Notes: generated by a model not told the origin, from the sequence alone. 64,000 nt of DNA from Christensenellaceae bacterium Phil7 (GCA_001940845.1 MSGV01000023.1:62001-126000), one strand, 5' to 3'. Numbered from the stretch's first letter, positions 1 to 9,448 are shown. Numbers and translations are program-made.

Positions 1-359
1 ATAGAATAAACGAAGAAATCAAAAAGGCTTTGAGTGAGATCATCAGAGAGATGAAGGATCCGCGAATATCTCCGATGACGACGGTTCTTTATGTTGAAGC
101 AACTAATGATCTCAAGCTTGCTAAGGTCAGGGTAAGTGTATACGATAAATCCGATGATGTGCGCAAGGAGACCGTAGCGCAGCTCAACCGTGCGGAGGGT
201 TTCATTGCGCGTGAGCTTGGGAAACGCATAGACATAAGAAGAATCCCAACGCTGAAATTCAATCTGGATGATTCCATAGAATATGCAGTGCATATTTCGG
301 AGATAATCAACAAATTACAGAGTGAGCGAACAAAGGAAAATGCCGATGATGATGAATGA
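1..359 (+). CDS. rbfA: Ribosome-binding factor A, 5' end cut by window edge
   Basis: RbfA is a small KH-fold protein that binds the immature 30S subunit and helps process the 16S rRNA 5' end. The listed ORF begins at a TTG (30), but the same frame is open to the window edge (from base 3) and reads RINEEIKKALSEIIREMKDP, the normal RbfA N-terminal helix. The true start therefore lies left of the window and the TTG is an internal Leu codon. The family core DPRIS...TDLKLAKVRVS-like region, the A-E-G-F-I-A-R helix and the R-R-I-P-T-L-K-F strand are all present. The end overlaps nrnA, as in many infB-rbfA-nrnA-truB operons, so infB probably precedes it. The infB link is inference. Confidence 0.95.
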   Translation, partial: RINEEIKKALSEIIREMKDPRISPMTTVLYVEATNDLKLAKVRVSVYDKSDDVRKETVAQLNRAEGFIARELGKRIDIRRIPTLKFNLDDSIEYAVHISEIINKLQSERTKENADDDE

Positions 360-1350
360 GCATGACGATGAGTTTGATGCTTTGATTGGGCTTATAAATG
401 ATGAGAAAGAGTTTACTCTGCTTTCTCATATTTCGCCGGATGGAGATACTCTTGGTTCGGCACTGGCATTCTATGCTTTATTGGAGAAGCTGGGAAAGAC
501 TGCGGAAGTGGTATGCTCAAATCCAGTGCCGAAAATATATTCATTTCTTCCCAATGCCGATAAAGTCGTCATGCCGGAGAATGCTGTTGGCTATAGGAAT
601 GTTATCTCCTGCGATTGTGCAGATCTGCCGAGATTCGGACGCGCAATTAGAATATTCAGCAGTGCAGAGCGAACGGCTGCAATCGATCATCATATTACGA
701 ATCCACGTTTTGCACAGGTGAATCTGGTCGTATCCGATGCTGCTGCAACGGCTGAGATAATACATGAGCTATATTGCAGGATGGACATGCCAATCGATGA
801 AACCGCAATGGAATGCCTGTATACGGGCATAGTAACGGATACCGGCAATCTCTCGTATAGCAATACAACATCGAATGCACTCAGGCTCATTGCTGCTTTC
901 ATAGATAAGGGGCTGGATATTGCGGAACTCAATCGTCGCATATATAGAACGATACCCTACACCAAAACTCGTTTGCAGGGATTTGTTGTTTCAAGAATGC
1001 AGCTTGAGCATAATGGCGAAGTTGGAATTGCCGTGCTGACCAGAGCACAGAGGCTTGAATTCAATGCCACGGATGAGGATTGTGAGGGCATTGTTGATTG
1101 CGTTCGTGATGTTGACAGCGTCAAGATTGCAGCCTTTATCAGGGAGAGTTCGGATGGTACATTCAAGATCAGTCTTAGAAGCAAGTCGATTGGCGATGTA
1201 TGCCGAATTGCCGAAAGGTATGGAGGGGGCGGACATGCCCGCGCCGCCGGATACACATCACATAGCCCTTTGACTACCGTTATTGCAGAGGTAATACGTG
1301 ATGCTGCGGAGGAGCTTGGCAGGGAGCAGAAAAATCGTAATGTCGTTTGA
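346..1350 (+). CDS. nrnA: DHH-family oligoribonuclease / pAp phosphatase
   Basis: NrnA degrades short RNA oligonucleotides and hydrolyses 3'-phosphoadenosine 5'-phosphate in the cytoplasm. The metal site is visible: SPDGD near the N-terminus, AAIDHH about residue 110, and a C-terminal DHHA1 substrate loop GGGGHARAAG. The length of about 334 aa is usual. The ORF opens at GTG 322, but AAGG at 333-336 is placed for one of the ATGs at 346-352, so 346 is chosen. It overlaps the end of rbfA by 14 nt, and its own end overlaps the start of truB, so translation is probably coupled in an rbfA-nrnA-truB-ribF operon. Confidence 0.93.
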   Translation: MMMNEHDDEFDALIGLINDEKEFTLLSHISPDGDTLGSALAFYALLEKLGKTAEVVCSNPVPKIYSFLPNADKVVMPENAVGYRNVISCDCADLPRFGRAIRIFSSAERTAAIDHHITNPRFAQVNLVVSDAAATAEIIHELYCRMDMPIDETAMECLYTGIVTDTGNLSYSNTTSNALRLIAAFIDKGLDIAELNRRIYRTIPYTKTRLQGFVVSRMQLEHNGEVGIAVLTRAQRLEFNATDEDCEGIVDCVRDVDSVKIAAFIRESSDGTFKISLRSKSIGDVCRIAERYGGGGHARAAGYTSHSPLTTVIAEVIRDAAEELGREQKNRNVV

Positions 1351-2251
1351 AGGAGTTGTAAATGTTCTTAAACCACCGGGGATGACATCAAGCGATGTTG
1401 TGGTGGATTTGAGAAAAATATTTGGTGTAAAGCGTGTCGGTCATACCGGTACGCTAGATCCTGCAGCAGCGGGCGTGCTCCCGATATGTATTGGAAGGGC
1501 AACACGCCTGTTTGATTACCTGGTAGACAAACAAAAAGTATATATAGCGGAGTTCCGATTTGGTATTGCGACAGACACTATTGATGCTTTTGGAACCGTT
1601 GTGGAGAGTGCAGAATGCGATATTTATGCTGAAGCACTTAGAAAAGTTCTCCCTGAATTCCTGGGTGAGATCGATCAGATTCCACCGATTTATTCATCCC
1701 TCAGCGTAAACGGTGTAAAGCTCTATAAGCTGGCAAGAAAGGGAGAAGTAACGGCACCGATAGAAGAGCGAAAACGAAAAGTAACTATATATGAACTGGA
1801 GCTTTTGGAACAGCTTGAAAGGAACAGTTTTCTTATAAAAGTGCGATGCTCTAAGGGGACCTATATTAGAACGCTTTGTATGGATATAGGCAAAAGACTT
1901 GGAGTTCCGGCCTATATGCCGTTTCTTCTGCGAACCATGTCGGGCAGTTTTGATTTACAAAATAGCTATACGATTGCGGAGCTGCGTGAAAAGAAGGAGC
2001 GTGGAGAGCTTGCTGAAACCATTGTGCCTATGGATGCTGCGGCAGCGCATATACCGGCACTTAGATTGGATGGACTTTCTGCACGAAAAAAACGTTTGCT
2101 TATAAATGGTGCTTCAATTCCGTATGAAGGTGAATTGGAACAGGGCAAAATTCAAAGATTATATATAGAAGATGAATTCATTGGCCTTGGCATCAAGGAT
2201 GGTGGTGGCCTGCATGTTTCCGTTTGGTTGGGTAATGATGCCGATAAATAA
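1340..2251 (+). CDS. truB: tRNA pseudouridine(55) synthase
   Basis: TruB isomerises U55 in the T-loop of tRNAs. The N-terminal VNVLKPPGMTSSDVV and the catalytic loop HTGTLDPAAAGVLP, containing the nucleophilic Asp, are diagnostic. The YSSLSVNG and CSKGTYIRTLCMDIG motifs follow in the expected order, and a C-terminal PUA-like region ends the protein (303 aa). The ORF track starts at 1298, but family alignment and overlap with the nrnA stop favour ATG 1340 (MSFEGVVNV). It lies 11 nt before ribF, a truB-ribF pair that is common in Firmicutes. Confidence 0.95.
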   Translation: MSFEGVVNVLKPPGMTSSDVVVDLRKIFGVKRVGHTGTLDPAAAGVLPICIGRATRLFDYLVDKQKVYIAEFRFGIATDTIDAFGTVVESAECDIYAEALRKVLPEFLGEIDQIPPIYSSLSVNGVKLYKLARKGEVTAPIEERKRKVTIYELELLEQLERNSFLIKVRCSKGTYIRTLCMDIGKRLGVPAYMPFLLRTMSGSFDLQNSYTIAELREKKERGELAETIVPMDAAAAHIPALRLDGLSARKKRLLINGASIPYEGELEQGKIQRLYIEDEFIGLGIKDGGGLHVSVWLGNDADK

Positions 2252-2262
2252 GACATTGAAAT

Positions 2263-3120
2263 ATGAAGAATGATGAAAAAACCGTAGTTGCTCTTGGTAT
2301 GTTCGATGGAGTACATATAGGGCATAAGAAGCTTATAGATACAGCGGTGCTTATTGCAAAAGCAAGAGGATTTATTCCTGCTGTATACACCTTTTCGAAT
2401 CATCCGCAGGAGCTTTTGGGAAATAAAATAGCACGTTTATGCACCAATGATGACAGATGCAAGTATATTAGCAATCTTGGGATTGAACGCATTGAGATGG
2501 TTGAATTCACATCCCAAATACGTGCAAGTAGTCCTAAAGGCTTTGTGGATGAGCTGATAGAGCTCATGAAGCCCGCCGTAGTAGTTGCAGGCTTCAACTA
2601 TACTTTTGGGATGAAGAAGGCGGGCAATGCGGATATGTTGAAGCAGCTTGCTCTTGCTCGCGGCATTGATGCTGCAATCGTTCCTCCCGTTCTGTTTGGA
2701 AAACAGCCCATATCGAGCACAAGAATACGCAGCCTCATAGAGAAGGGCGATGTTCAGCAGGCACAGATGCTTTTGGGAAGAACTCATAATCTTCAATGCA
2801 CCATAATAGATGCTTTTGAATTTTATGGCATCCCAATGATGGGTCTGAATATAAACAGAACGATTCTCCTGCCGGCATCAGGCGTGTATATTTGCTTTGC
2901 GGAGATCGATGGCTGCCTGCATCCTGCGATTGCATATATATGTGGCGGCAATACGAAATTATTTTTGGAGCTTGTGGAACCAATACGGAGCTTCGGCAGC
3001 GAAGCGATCGTGCTGCGCTTTATTAAAAACATTCGTATTGCTGATTTCTCTATGAATAACCTTTCTCTGGAACAGCTGAATTCCGATAGAGCAAAGGCAT
3101 GTGCATATTTTGGAATCTGA
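2263..3120 (+). CDS. ribF: RibF-family FAD synthetase with a degenerate riboflavin-kinase domain
   Basis: RibF normally phosphorylates riboflavin (C-terminal domain) and adenylylates FMN to FAD (N-terminal domain). The N-terminal nucleotidyltransferase looks intact: GMFDGVHIGHKKL, YTFSNHP, FGMKKAGN and SSTRIRSLIEKG. The C-terminal half, after LLGRTH, is the right size but lacks family signatures. Where G-x-P-T-A-N should bind ATP/Mg there is GIPMMGLNI, and the N-I-G-x-R-P-T motif is replaced by YICGGNT. The P-x-x-G-V-Y strand is kept (PASGVY). The adenylyltransferase role is well supported. Loss of kinase activity is inference from these substitutions. It is the last gene of the operon; a GC-rich hairpin follows. 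Confidence 0.85.
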   Translation: MKNDEKTVVALGMFDGVHIGHKKLIDTAVLIAKARGFIPAVYTFSNHPQELLGNKIARLCTNDDRCKYISNLGIERIEMVEFTSQIRASSPKGFVDELIELMKPAVVVAGFNYTFGMKKAGNADMLKQLALARGIDAAIVPPVLFGKQPISSTRIRSLIEKGDVQQAQMLLGRTHNLQCTIIDAFEFYGIPMMGLNINRTILLPASGVYICFAEIDGCLHPAIAYICGGNTKLFLELVEPIRSFGSEAIVLRFIKNIRIADFSMNNLSLEQLNSDRAKACAYFGI

Positions 3121-3152
3121 TGAACTGAAAAATATTAGCTGCATATTAAGAT

Positions 3153-3184
3153 GCTCTCCCAATTCCTCATGGTTTAGGGAGAGC
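3153..3184 (+). terminator. Hairpin downstream of ribF
   Basis: A perfect 8-bp stem GCTCTCCC/GGGAGAGC with a 16-nt loop lies 32 nt after the ribF stop, followed by AGATATTTT. It is a weak intrinsic-terminator candidate because the U-run is short and offset. Confidence 0.5.
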
Positions 3185-3297
3185 AGATATTTTAGATCAA
3201 TAAATACATGTATACTGTTTGATGGATCTCTAATGAACTCTGGTGGCAAATTATCCGCACTGTACAAAATTTTTACCAAAACCGCAAGAGATATGCG

Positions 3298-3326
3298 TTG
3301 AATATATTGACAATTGCTGTTATAAT
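3298..3326 (+). promoter_or_regulatory. Sigma-A-type promoter for the hisJ-like gene
   Basis: TTGAAT (3298-3303), a 17-bp spacer and TATAAT (3321-3326), about 50 nt before the chosen start. A TTGACA at 3307 is closer to consensus but only 8 bp from the -10. Confidence 0.6.
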
Positions 3327-3376
3327 GGTTGTTCCGGACAGGTGCTGCCCGAATTAATTTAAGCAAGGTGAAATGC

Positions 3377-4177
3377 ATGGAACGATTTGATTATCATGTA
3401 CATACCATCTATTCGCATGACTGCTCATTTTCAGCGGCAGAACAGCTCAATGCAGCAGAAAAAAATGGGATTACGGAGCTATGCTTTACGGATCATGTTG
3501 ATTTTGACTCGCAGGATATGCCAATTTCAAGACCGCCGGCGGATTTGAGAGCACTGCGGAGAGATTTAAATTCGCTGAGAAATAATCATTTGAGCATTCA
3601 GGTAAAGCTGGGTGCGGAAATAAGTCTTGCTGATATGGCAGCTGCAAAAGCTGCGGAGGAGTATGTTTCTCCGGCTGAACCGGATTTCATAATTGGTTCG
3701 GTTCATACCGTTGAGCGTATAGATACTTATTTTCCAGAGTATTTTATCGGAAAAACGAAGCAGACGGCTTACTATGCCTATCTCGATACCATCCTGAAAG
3801 GAATAAAGGATTGCAGCATGATGAGCGTGCTGGGTCATTACGATTTTGTTGCTAAATATGCGCCATTCGAGGATAGGAGGATGACGCTTGACGTATCAAA
3901 GGAGCTATTTTCGGAGATATTCAAGGATTTGATCCTCAGAGGCAAGGGCATAGAGGTCAATACATCAGCTTGGTGGGATGGTTCCGCATGGGGGCTGGAT
4001 GTGCTTAAATTCTATCATGAGCTTGGCGGAGAATTCGTAACTACGGGTTCGGATGCGCATAAGCCAGACAGGGTGGGGAGAAGGCTGGATGAGGCTGCTG
4101 AGCTTGCGAAGATGGCAGGAATCCCATATATCGCAACTTTTGACCGTCTGAAACCAAATTTTCACAGCATACGGTAG
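3377..4177 (+). CDS. PHP-domain histidinol-phosphatase (HisJ family)
   Basis: This is a metal-dependent phosphoesterase of the PHP superfamily, in the HisJ group that dephosphorylates L-histidinol phosphate in histidine synthesis. The metal motifs run in order: YHVHTIYSHDC at the N-terminus, FTDHVDF, GSVHTVE, LGHYD and GSDAHKP near the C-terminus. The W-W-D-G-x-A-W-G region before the last motif is family-like. The ORF opens at TTG 3329, but AAGGTG six bases before ATG 3377 and the family N-terminus (MERFDYHVH) fix the start, giving 266 aa. No other his genes are near, so the exact substrate is inferred from family only. Confidence 0.85.
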   Translation: MERFDYHVHTIYSHDCSFSAAEQLNAAEKNGITELCFTDHVDFDSQDMPISRPPADLRALRRDLNSLRNNHLSIQVKLGAEISLADMAAAKAAEEYVSPAEPDFIIGSVHTVERIDTYFPEYFIGKTKQTAYYAYLDTILKGIKDCSMMSVLGHYDFVAKYAPFEDRRMTLDVSKELFSEIFKDLILRGKGIEVNTSAWWDGSAWGLDVLKFYHELGGEFVTTGSDAHKPDRVGRRLDEAAELAKMAGIPYIATFDRLKPNFHSIR

Positions 4178-4199
4178 TATCCGCTTTGAAAGGAAAAGC

Positions 4200-7100
4200 T
4201 TGAACGAAGTATTTGAAGAAAACCAAGATATTATTTCTCCGATATTGACAATTCATGATGCGCTCGACTGCTGCATTGACCGCATGGGAAGAGTGGATTT
4301 GGATGTGATCGCCAATCTTTCAAAATCCAAAGAGTTTGATATTATTACATCTCTTCGCGGTGCGATCTACTATGATCCGGAAAAGTCGGAATTTGTGACT
4401 GCGGATGATTATCTTTCCGGCAATATACTGACAAAGCTTAAGCAGGCGCAGCGATGCATTGAGAATGAAACGAATATCCCCAGCTCGGTAGATTTGAATG
4501 ATAATATAAGGGCATTGAAAACCGTTATGCCAAAGCGCATAGGGGCGCATCAGATAAAAGCTGCTATTGGGAGCCCTTGGATTCCACCCGAGGTCTATAG
4601 TGCCTTCATAATAGCATTGATTGGAATAAAATCTAATTCGGGAAGGCCCGGCATTCAGGTGGAGTACATACGGTCGGCAAACCATTATATTATACGCGGT
4701 AAAAAGCATTTTTCAGAATTTACTCGCGCCAAACTGACATATGGAACATCGAGGATGAATGCGTTTGAGATCATAGAGAGGATGCTGAATTCACGCGAGC
4801 TTGCTGTCTATGATACCTACACCGCCTATGGGGGCAAGCAGTTGACTCGAAAGGTCAATAAAGCTGAAACCATTCTTATACAGGATCGTGCCAAGCAGAT
4901 AAGCGAACGCTTTGCATATTGGTTATTTAAAGATGAACCGAGGCGAACGGAAATGCTGGATCGCTACAATGAAAACTTCTGTGCGATCAGACCCCGGCAT
5001 TTTGATGGCAGTAAGCTTACTCTTCCGGGGAAGAATCCGGATATTAAGCTCCAGAAATACCAGCTAGATGCGATAAAGCGTGTTATAAATTCAAAAAATA
5101 TTCTTCTGGCGCATCAGGTTGGAGCAGGCAAGACCTATGTGATGGCGGCGGCTGCGATGGAATTGCGAAGAATAGGGATATCAAGACGAAATCTTTTTAT
5201 AGTACCAAATAATATACTAGAACAATGGAATAATGAATTTCTGCATCTATATCCGGATGCTGCGGTATTGATGATAGATCCTAAAAGCTTCAATCCACAA
5301 AATCGAAATCGCATCCTGCGCCATATCATGGAGCATGATTATGATGCGATAATAATGAGCTACGCAAGCTTTTCTTTGATTCCTTTATCGAGAGAGGAAC
5401 GCGAAAGAGAACTTGTTGCTGCACAGAATGATATCATTCTGGCCATGCATGATGTGCTCAATAATGAAGCTTATGCCGTGCTCAATCGCTGCTCAACGCG
5501 CCTGGGACATCGACTCCAAAAGCTATGGGCGGAGGAACCGGATACGAACGAAGAAACGATATATTTTGATGATCTTGGTATTTCGACGCTCTTTGTAGAT
5601 GAAGCTCATAACTTTAAAAATATAAGCATAGAGACGAAGCATGGCTCGCTTCCGGGGCTCAATACGAAGGGGTCCAAACGCTGTGATGACCTTATGGCAA
5701 AGATTCGTTTTATACAGCGCAATCATGGCGGCAGGGGTGCGGTATTTGCAACCGGTACTCCAATCACCAATTCGGTATCCGACCTCTATACCATGCAAAG
5801 ATACTTGGGTTATGAGCGCATGGAAAGCCTTGATCTTCTTGAATTTGATAATTGGGTGAAGATGTTTTCTGAGGTCACCGAGGAATTTGAGGTCGAGGCA
5901 AATGGTGTGGGCTATAGGCTCAGAAAACGATTGAGCAAATATTATAATTTGCCTGAATTATCGCTGCTGTTCTCCGATATTGCGGATATGTATTTCCCGA
6001 CGAGCAATGATCGAAAGCTTCCAACCAATATTGAGACGGTAAATTGCATAGTGGATTCCAGTAAAGCTTTGCGCGATTATATAAGTGAACTGGCTGAGCG
6101 TGCTGAGCGTGTGAAGGCGGGAAATGTGCTGCGCACAGAGGATAATATGCTCAAGATTACCACGGATGGAAGAAAGGCGGCTTTGGATATGCGCCTGGTC
6201 GATCCGAATGCAATTGATGAGCCTGAATCAAAGCTGAATAATTGCGTAAAGAATGTCTTTACGATATGGCAGGAAAATGATAGGCTGACTCAGTTGATCT
6301 TTCTGGATCAGAGTACTCCAAAGGATGGATTCAATCTTTATGATGATATTAAGGGGAAGCTGGTGGCTTTGGGCGTTCCTGCCGAAGAGATAGCTTTTGT
6401 TCATGATGCAGTCAATGACAATATGCGTGTATCTCTTTTTAATAAAGTACGCAAGGGAAGGATTAGAGTTCTGATTGGTTCAACATTTAAGCTCGGAACC
6501 GGTTCCAATGTTCAGAATTATCTCGTTGCGGTGCACCATCTCGATATACCATGGAGACCATCCGATGTGATTCAGCGTGATGGACGTATGCTTAGGCAGG
6601 GGAATAAAAACGATCATGTTCGCATCTATAGGTATATTACGAATGGAAGCTTTGATGCTTATTCATGGCAGCTTCTTGAAAACAAGCAGAGGTTTATCTC
6701 ACAGATCATCAATGGAGAATATCCAAACAGGATGGGCAGCGAGGTGGATGAGATTGTACTGACCTATAGTGAGGTCAAATCGCTTGCTGTTGGGAATCCG
6801 TTGATCAAGCGCAGGATTGAGATTGAAAATGATTTACAGCGCAAGATGATGCTCAAATCAAAGCTTGAGAGGCATCAGGTTGAGGCTTCTGAAGCACTAC
6901 TGCAGCTACCGGCTAAAAGAGCGGAGCTAGAACGCCTGCGAGATACCTTTAATGCGGACATAGAGCTGCTTGATCGCAGCGATAAGGAAGTCTCTGGGTT
7001 CGAGATGAGGCTTATGGGAGAGCTCTTCAGAAAGCGGCGCGATGCGGGAGAAAGGCTGATTGATCTGCTTGCGGAATTTGCCTTCATTCGCGACAATAAA

Positions 7101-7415
7101 CCTATTGGAAGTTACCGCGGGTTTGAGCTTTATCTTGCCAACGATCCATTGGATGCGAGGCGTATCTTCCTGCTCAATGGCAGAGGAAGCTATCGTTCAG
7201 ATTTGAGCGAGAGTGCGATGGGTGTGATTGCAAGGATGGATAATTGTCTGAATGGTTTGAAAATAAGGCTGGCCGATGTCTGCGCAAAGCTGGAAAAGCT
7301 GGATACCGATGAGGTTGAGTTGACAGAGGAGCGAGATAAGAGCAATGGGCTTGAAGCCGAGATCGCAGAGCTGCGCAGAGAACTGCATGCGGTGAATAAG
7401 CAGCTTGGAATGTAG
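4200..7415 (+). CDS. Large SNF2-like (SF2) helicase of the mobile-element type, no methylase domain
   Basis: This 1071-aa protein resembles the helicase half of the very large methylase-helicase proteins found on conjugative elements and phages. The N-terminal region (about 20-280) matches the part that precedes the helicase in those proteins (GRVDLDVIANL, WxTADDYLSGNI-like, IGSPWIPPEVY). Helicase motifs follow: Walker A AHQVGAGKT (about 310), DEAH box LFVDEAHNFKN, motif III ATGTPITNS, then GSTFKLGTGSNVQN and QRDGRMLRQGNKN. The C-terminal 200 aa are predicted coiled coil. The start is TTG with AAAGGA upstream. No N6-adenine methylase motif, relaxase or other mobile gene is nearby. DNA-dependent ATPase activity is likely; the cellular role is unknown. 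Confidence 0.85.
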   Translation: MNEVFEENQDIISPILTIHDALDCCIDRMGRVDLDVIANLSKSKEFDIITSLRGAIYYDPEKSEFVTADDYLSGNILTKLKQAQRCIENETNIPSSVDLNDNIRALKTVMPKRIGAHQIKAAIGSPWIPPEVYSAFIIALIGIKSNSGRPGIQVEYIRSANHYIIRGKKHFSEFTRAKLTYGTSRMNAFEIIERMLNSRELAVYDTYTAYGGKQLTRKVNKAETILIQDRAKQISERFAYWLFKDEPRRTEMLDRYNENFCAIRPRHFDGSKLTLPGKNPDIKLQKYQLDAIKRVINSKNILLAHQVGAGKTYVMAAAAMELRRIGISRRNLFIVPNNILEQWNNEFLHLYPDAAVLMIDPKSFNPQNRNRILRHIMEHDYDAIIMSYASFSLIPLSREERERELVAAQNDIILAMHDVLNNEAYAVLNRCSTRLGHRLQKLWAEEPDTNEETIYFDDLGISTLFVDEAHNFKNISIETKHGSLPGLNTKGSKRCDDLMAKIRFIQRNHGGRGAVFATGTPITNSVSDLYTMQRYLGYERMESLDLLEFDNWVKMFSEVTEEFEVEANGVGYRLRKRLSKYYNLPELSLLFSDIADMYFPTSNDRKLPTNIETVNCIVDSSKALRDYISELAERAERVKAGNVLRTEDNMLKITTDGRKAALDMRLVDPNAIDEPESKLNNCVKNVFTIWQENDRLTQLIFLDQSTPKDGFNLYDDIKGKLVALGVPAEEIAFVHDAVNDNMRVSLFNKVRKGRIRVLIGSTFKLGTGSNVQNYLVAVHHLDIPWRPSDVIQRDGRMLRQGNKNDHVRIYRYITNGSFDAYSWQLLENKQRFISQIINGEYPNRMGSEVDEIVLTYSEVKSLAVGNPLIKRRIEIENDLQRKMMLKSKLERHQVEASEALLQLPAKRAELERLRDTFNADIELLDRSDKEVSGFEMRLMGELFRKRRDAGERLIDLLAEFAFIRDNKPIGSYRGFELYLANDPLDARRIFLLNGRGSYRSDLSESAMGVIARMDNCLNGLKIRLADVCAKLEKLDTDEVELTEERDKSNGLEAEIAELRRELHAVNKQLGM

Positions 7416-7455
7416 ACGTGGGATAAAACGAAAGATAGGGTGTAAGGAATAAAAT

Positions 7456-9426
7456 ATGCAGCATCATGATTATACAGTGGATGATATCAGGGTAATGGAG
7501 GGGCTTGAGGCGGTTCGTGTTCGTCCCGGTATGTATATTGGAAGCACAGGCAGCCGCGGGCTTCATCATATGCTATGGGAGATAGTGGATAATGCAGTCG
7601 ATGAGGCAGCAAATGGGTTTGCCAACGAGATAAGTGTTACCCTAAATAAAGATAATTCCGTGACAGTCGAGGATAATGGCAGGGGAATTCCTGTTGGAAT
7701 ACATGAAAAGCTCCATATCTCAGGTGTTGAGGTCGTTTATACTCAGCTTCATGCAGGCGGAAAATTTGATAACGATGCCTATGGCTTTTCCGGTGGACTG
7801 CATGGCGTTGGAGCTTCGGTAGTAAATGCGCTTTCAGAATATGTTGAGGTAGAGGTAGCCACGGCGGGAAAGCTTTACAGGATTCGCTTTCATAGCTATG
7901 AGGATGAGAACGGCATCATGCATTCCGGTATTCCGACAGCTCCGCTGGAGGAGGTAGGCAGAACCAGAAGGCAGGGCACAAGGGTCAACTTTTTGCCGGA
8001 TAAGAGAGTTTTTGAAACCGTAGAAATGAGCTATGATGTAGTTTCAAAGCGCATAAATGAGCTTGCATACCTCAATAAAGGCGTTTTATTTAGGTTGACC
8101 GATTGCAGGCGAAAGGATGAAAGCAGAACGCGCGAATATAAATATGATGGTGGAATCGTTGATTTTGTTTCATATTTGAATGCTGACAAGACCCCTTTAT
8201 ATAAGGAACCAATTTATTTTAAGGGGATTAGAGGCACCGGTAAAAATACCATTATAGTTGAGATAGCCATGCAGCATAATGATGGCTATACTGAAAGCAT
8301 GTTCTCATATGTCAATAATATCCCTACAACGGAGGGCGGAACTCATGAAACCGGTTTCCGATCTGCACTGACAAAGGTGATGAATGATTATTGCCGTAGG
8401 ATAGGTCTGCTGAAGGATAAGGATGCATCGCTTTCGGGAGAGGATTTCAGAGAGGGGCTCACAGCTGTAATATCACTTAAAATGAGTTCGATACAGTTTG
8501 AAGGGCAGACCAAGACCAAGCTTGGCAATACGGAGGCGCGTGCAGCAGTCGAATCCGTTGTCATTGATGAGCTGATACCAATACTTGAGGATCTTAAAAA
8601 TGCCGAGCTTGCTGCTCTGATCTCAGATAAGGCGGTCAAGGCTGCAAAGGCGAGGGAGGCCGCCCGTAAGGCCAAAAGCATGGCAAGGGAGAAGTCAAAG
8701 CTGGAGAATGCACCTCTCGTTGGGAAGCTTTCAAGCTGTACAGGCCGCAATGCAGAGATAAATGAGCTTTTCATAGTTGAGGGCGATTCGGCAGGAGGCA
8801 GTGCGAAGCAGGGAAGGGATCGGCGTTTTCAGGCGATATTGCCGCTCAGGGGCAAGCCGCTCAATGTGGAAAAACGCAGGATAGAGCAAGTTCTTGAAAA
8901 TGATGAATGCAGATCCATCATAACAGCACTTGGTACCGGTATTGGCGAGGATTTTGAGCTTAAGAATCTTAAGTATAATAAGGTCATCATTCTCTCCGAT
9001 GCCGATCAGGATGGCGCGCATATCCGTGCGCTGCTGCTGACCTTCTTCTATAGATATACACGCGAGCTGATAACCAGCGGCCATGTATATATGGGTATGC
9101 CACCGCTTTATAAGGTACAGAAGGGTAAGGAAGTATCTTATGCCTATGATGATGATGAGCTTGCAAGGCTTACAAAAGGAATGAGAGGCTATACCCTTCA
9201 GCGTTATAAGGGCCTTGGCGAGATGAACCCGGAACAGCTCTGGGAAACAACTTTGAATCCTGAAAATCGATCATTAGTGCAGGTTTCAATAGAGGATGCC
9301 GCCTATGTTGAGCATTTGGTTACGCTGTTAATGGGAGATAAGGTGGCTCCCCGAAAGGAATATATTACAGAACATGCTGATTTTAATAAAATAGATACCT
9401 TTGAACAGAGGGTGACAACAGAATAA
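7456..9426 (+). CDS. Type IIA DNA topoisomerase subunit B (GyrB/ParE family)
   Basis: This is the ATPase and TOPRIM subunit of DNA gyrase or topoisomerase IV. The GHKL site is complete (EIVDNAVDEA, DNGRGIPVG, GGLHGVGASVVNALS). The transducer region with QTKTKLGN, the TOPRIM motifs EGDSAGGSA and DADQDGAHIR, and the C-terminal QRYKGLGEMNPEQLW follow. At 656 aa it is full length without a large insertion. The sequence VVYTQLHAGGKFDNDAY and the absence of gyrA, recF or dnaA nearby make a ParE-type role somewhat more likely than GyrB, but no parC follows either, so I give no symbol. A TAAGGA ribosome site precedes the ATG. Confidence 0.93.
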   Translation: MQHHDYTVDDIRVMEGLEAVRVRPGMYIGSTGSRGLHHMLWEIVDNAVDEAANGFANEISVTLNKDNSVTVEDNGRGIPVGIHEKLHISGVEVVYTQLHAGGKFDNDAYGFSGGLHGVGASVVNALSEYVEVEVATAGKLYRIRFHSYEDENGIMHSGIPTAPLEEVGRTRRQGTRVNFLPDKRVFETVEMSYDVVSKRINELAYLNKGVLFRLTDCRRKDESRTREYKYDGGIVDFVSYLNADKTPLYKEPIYFKGIRGTGKNTIIVEIAMQHNDGYTESMFSYVNNIPTTEGGTHETGFRSALTKVMNDYCRRIGLLKDKDASLSGEDFREGLTAVISLKMSSIQFEGQTKTKLGNTEARAAVESVVIDELIPILEDLKNAELAALISDKAVKAAKAREAARKAKSMAREKSKLENAPLVGKLSSCTGRNAEINELFIVEGDSAGGSAKQGRDRRFQAILPLRGKPLNVEKRRIEQVLENDECRSIITALGTGIGEDFELKNLKYNKVIILSDADQDGAHIRALLLTFFYRYTRELITSGHVYMGMPPLYKVQKGKEVSYAYDDDELARLTKGMRGYTLQRYKGLGEMNPEQLWETTLNPENRSLVQVSIEDAAYVEHLVTLLMGDKVAPRKEYITEHADFNKIDTFEQRVTTE

Positions 9427-9448
9427 TTTTTATGTTAGGGGATATTCA

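Noticed and set aside
30-359. TTG at 30 as the start of rbfA
   Set aside because: The frame is open to the left edge and encodes the conserved RbfA N-terminus, so the gene is truncated by the window.
3307-3326. TTGACA at 3307 as -35 for the hisJ-like gene
   Set aside because: Only 8 bp separate it from TATAAT; TTGAAT at 3298 has the correct 17-bp spacing.
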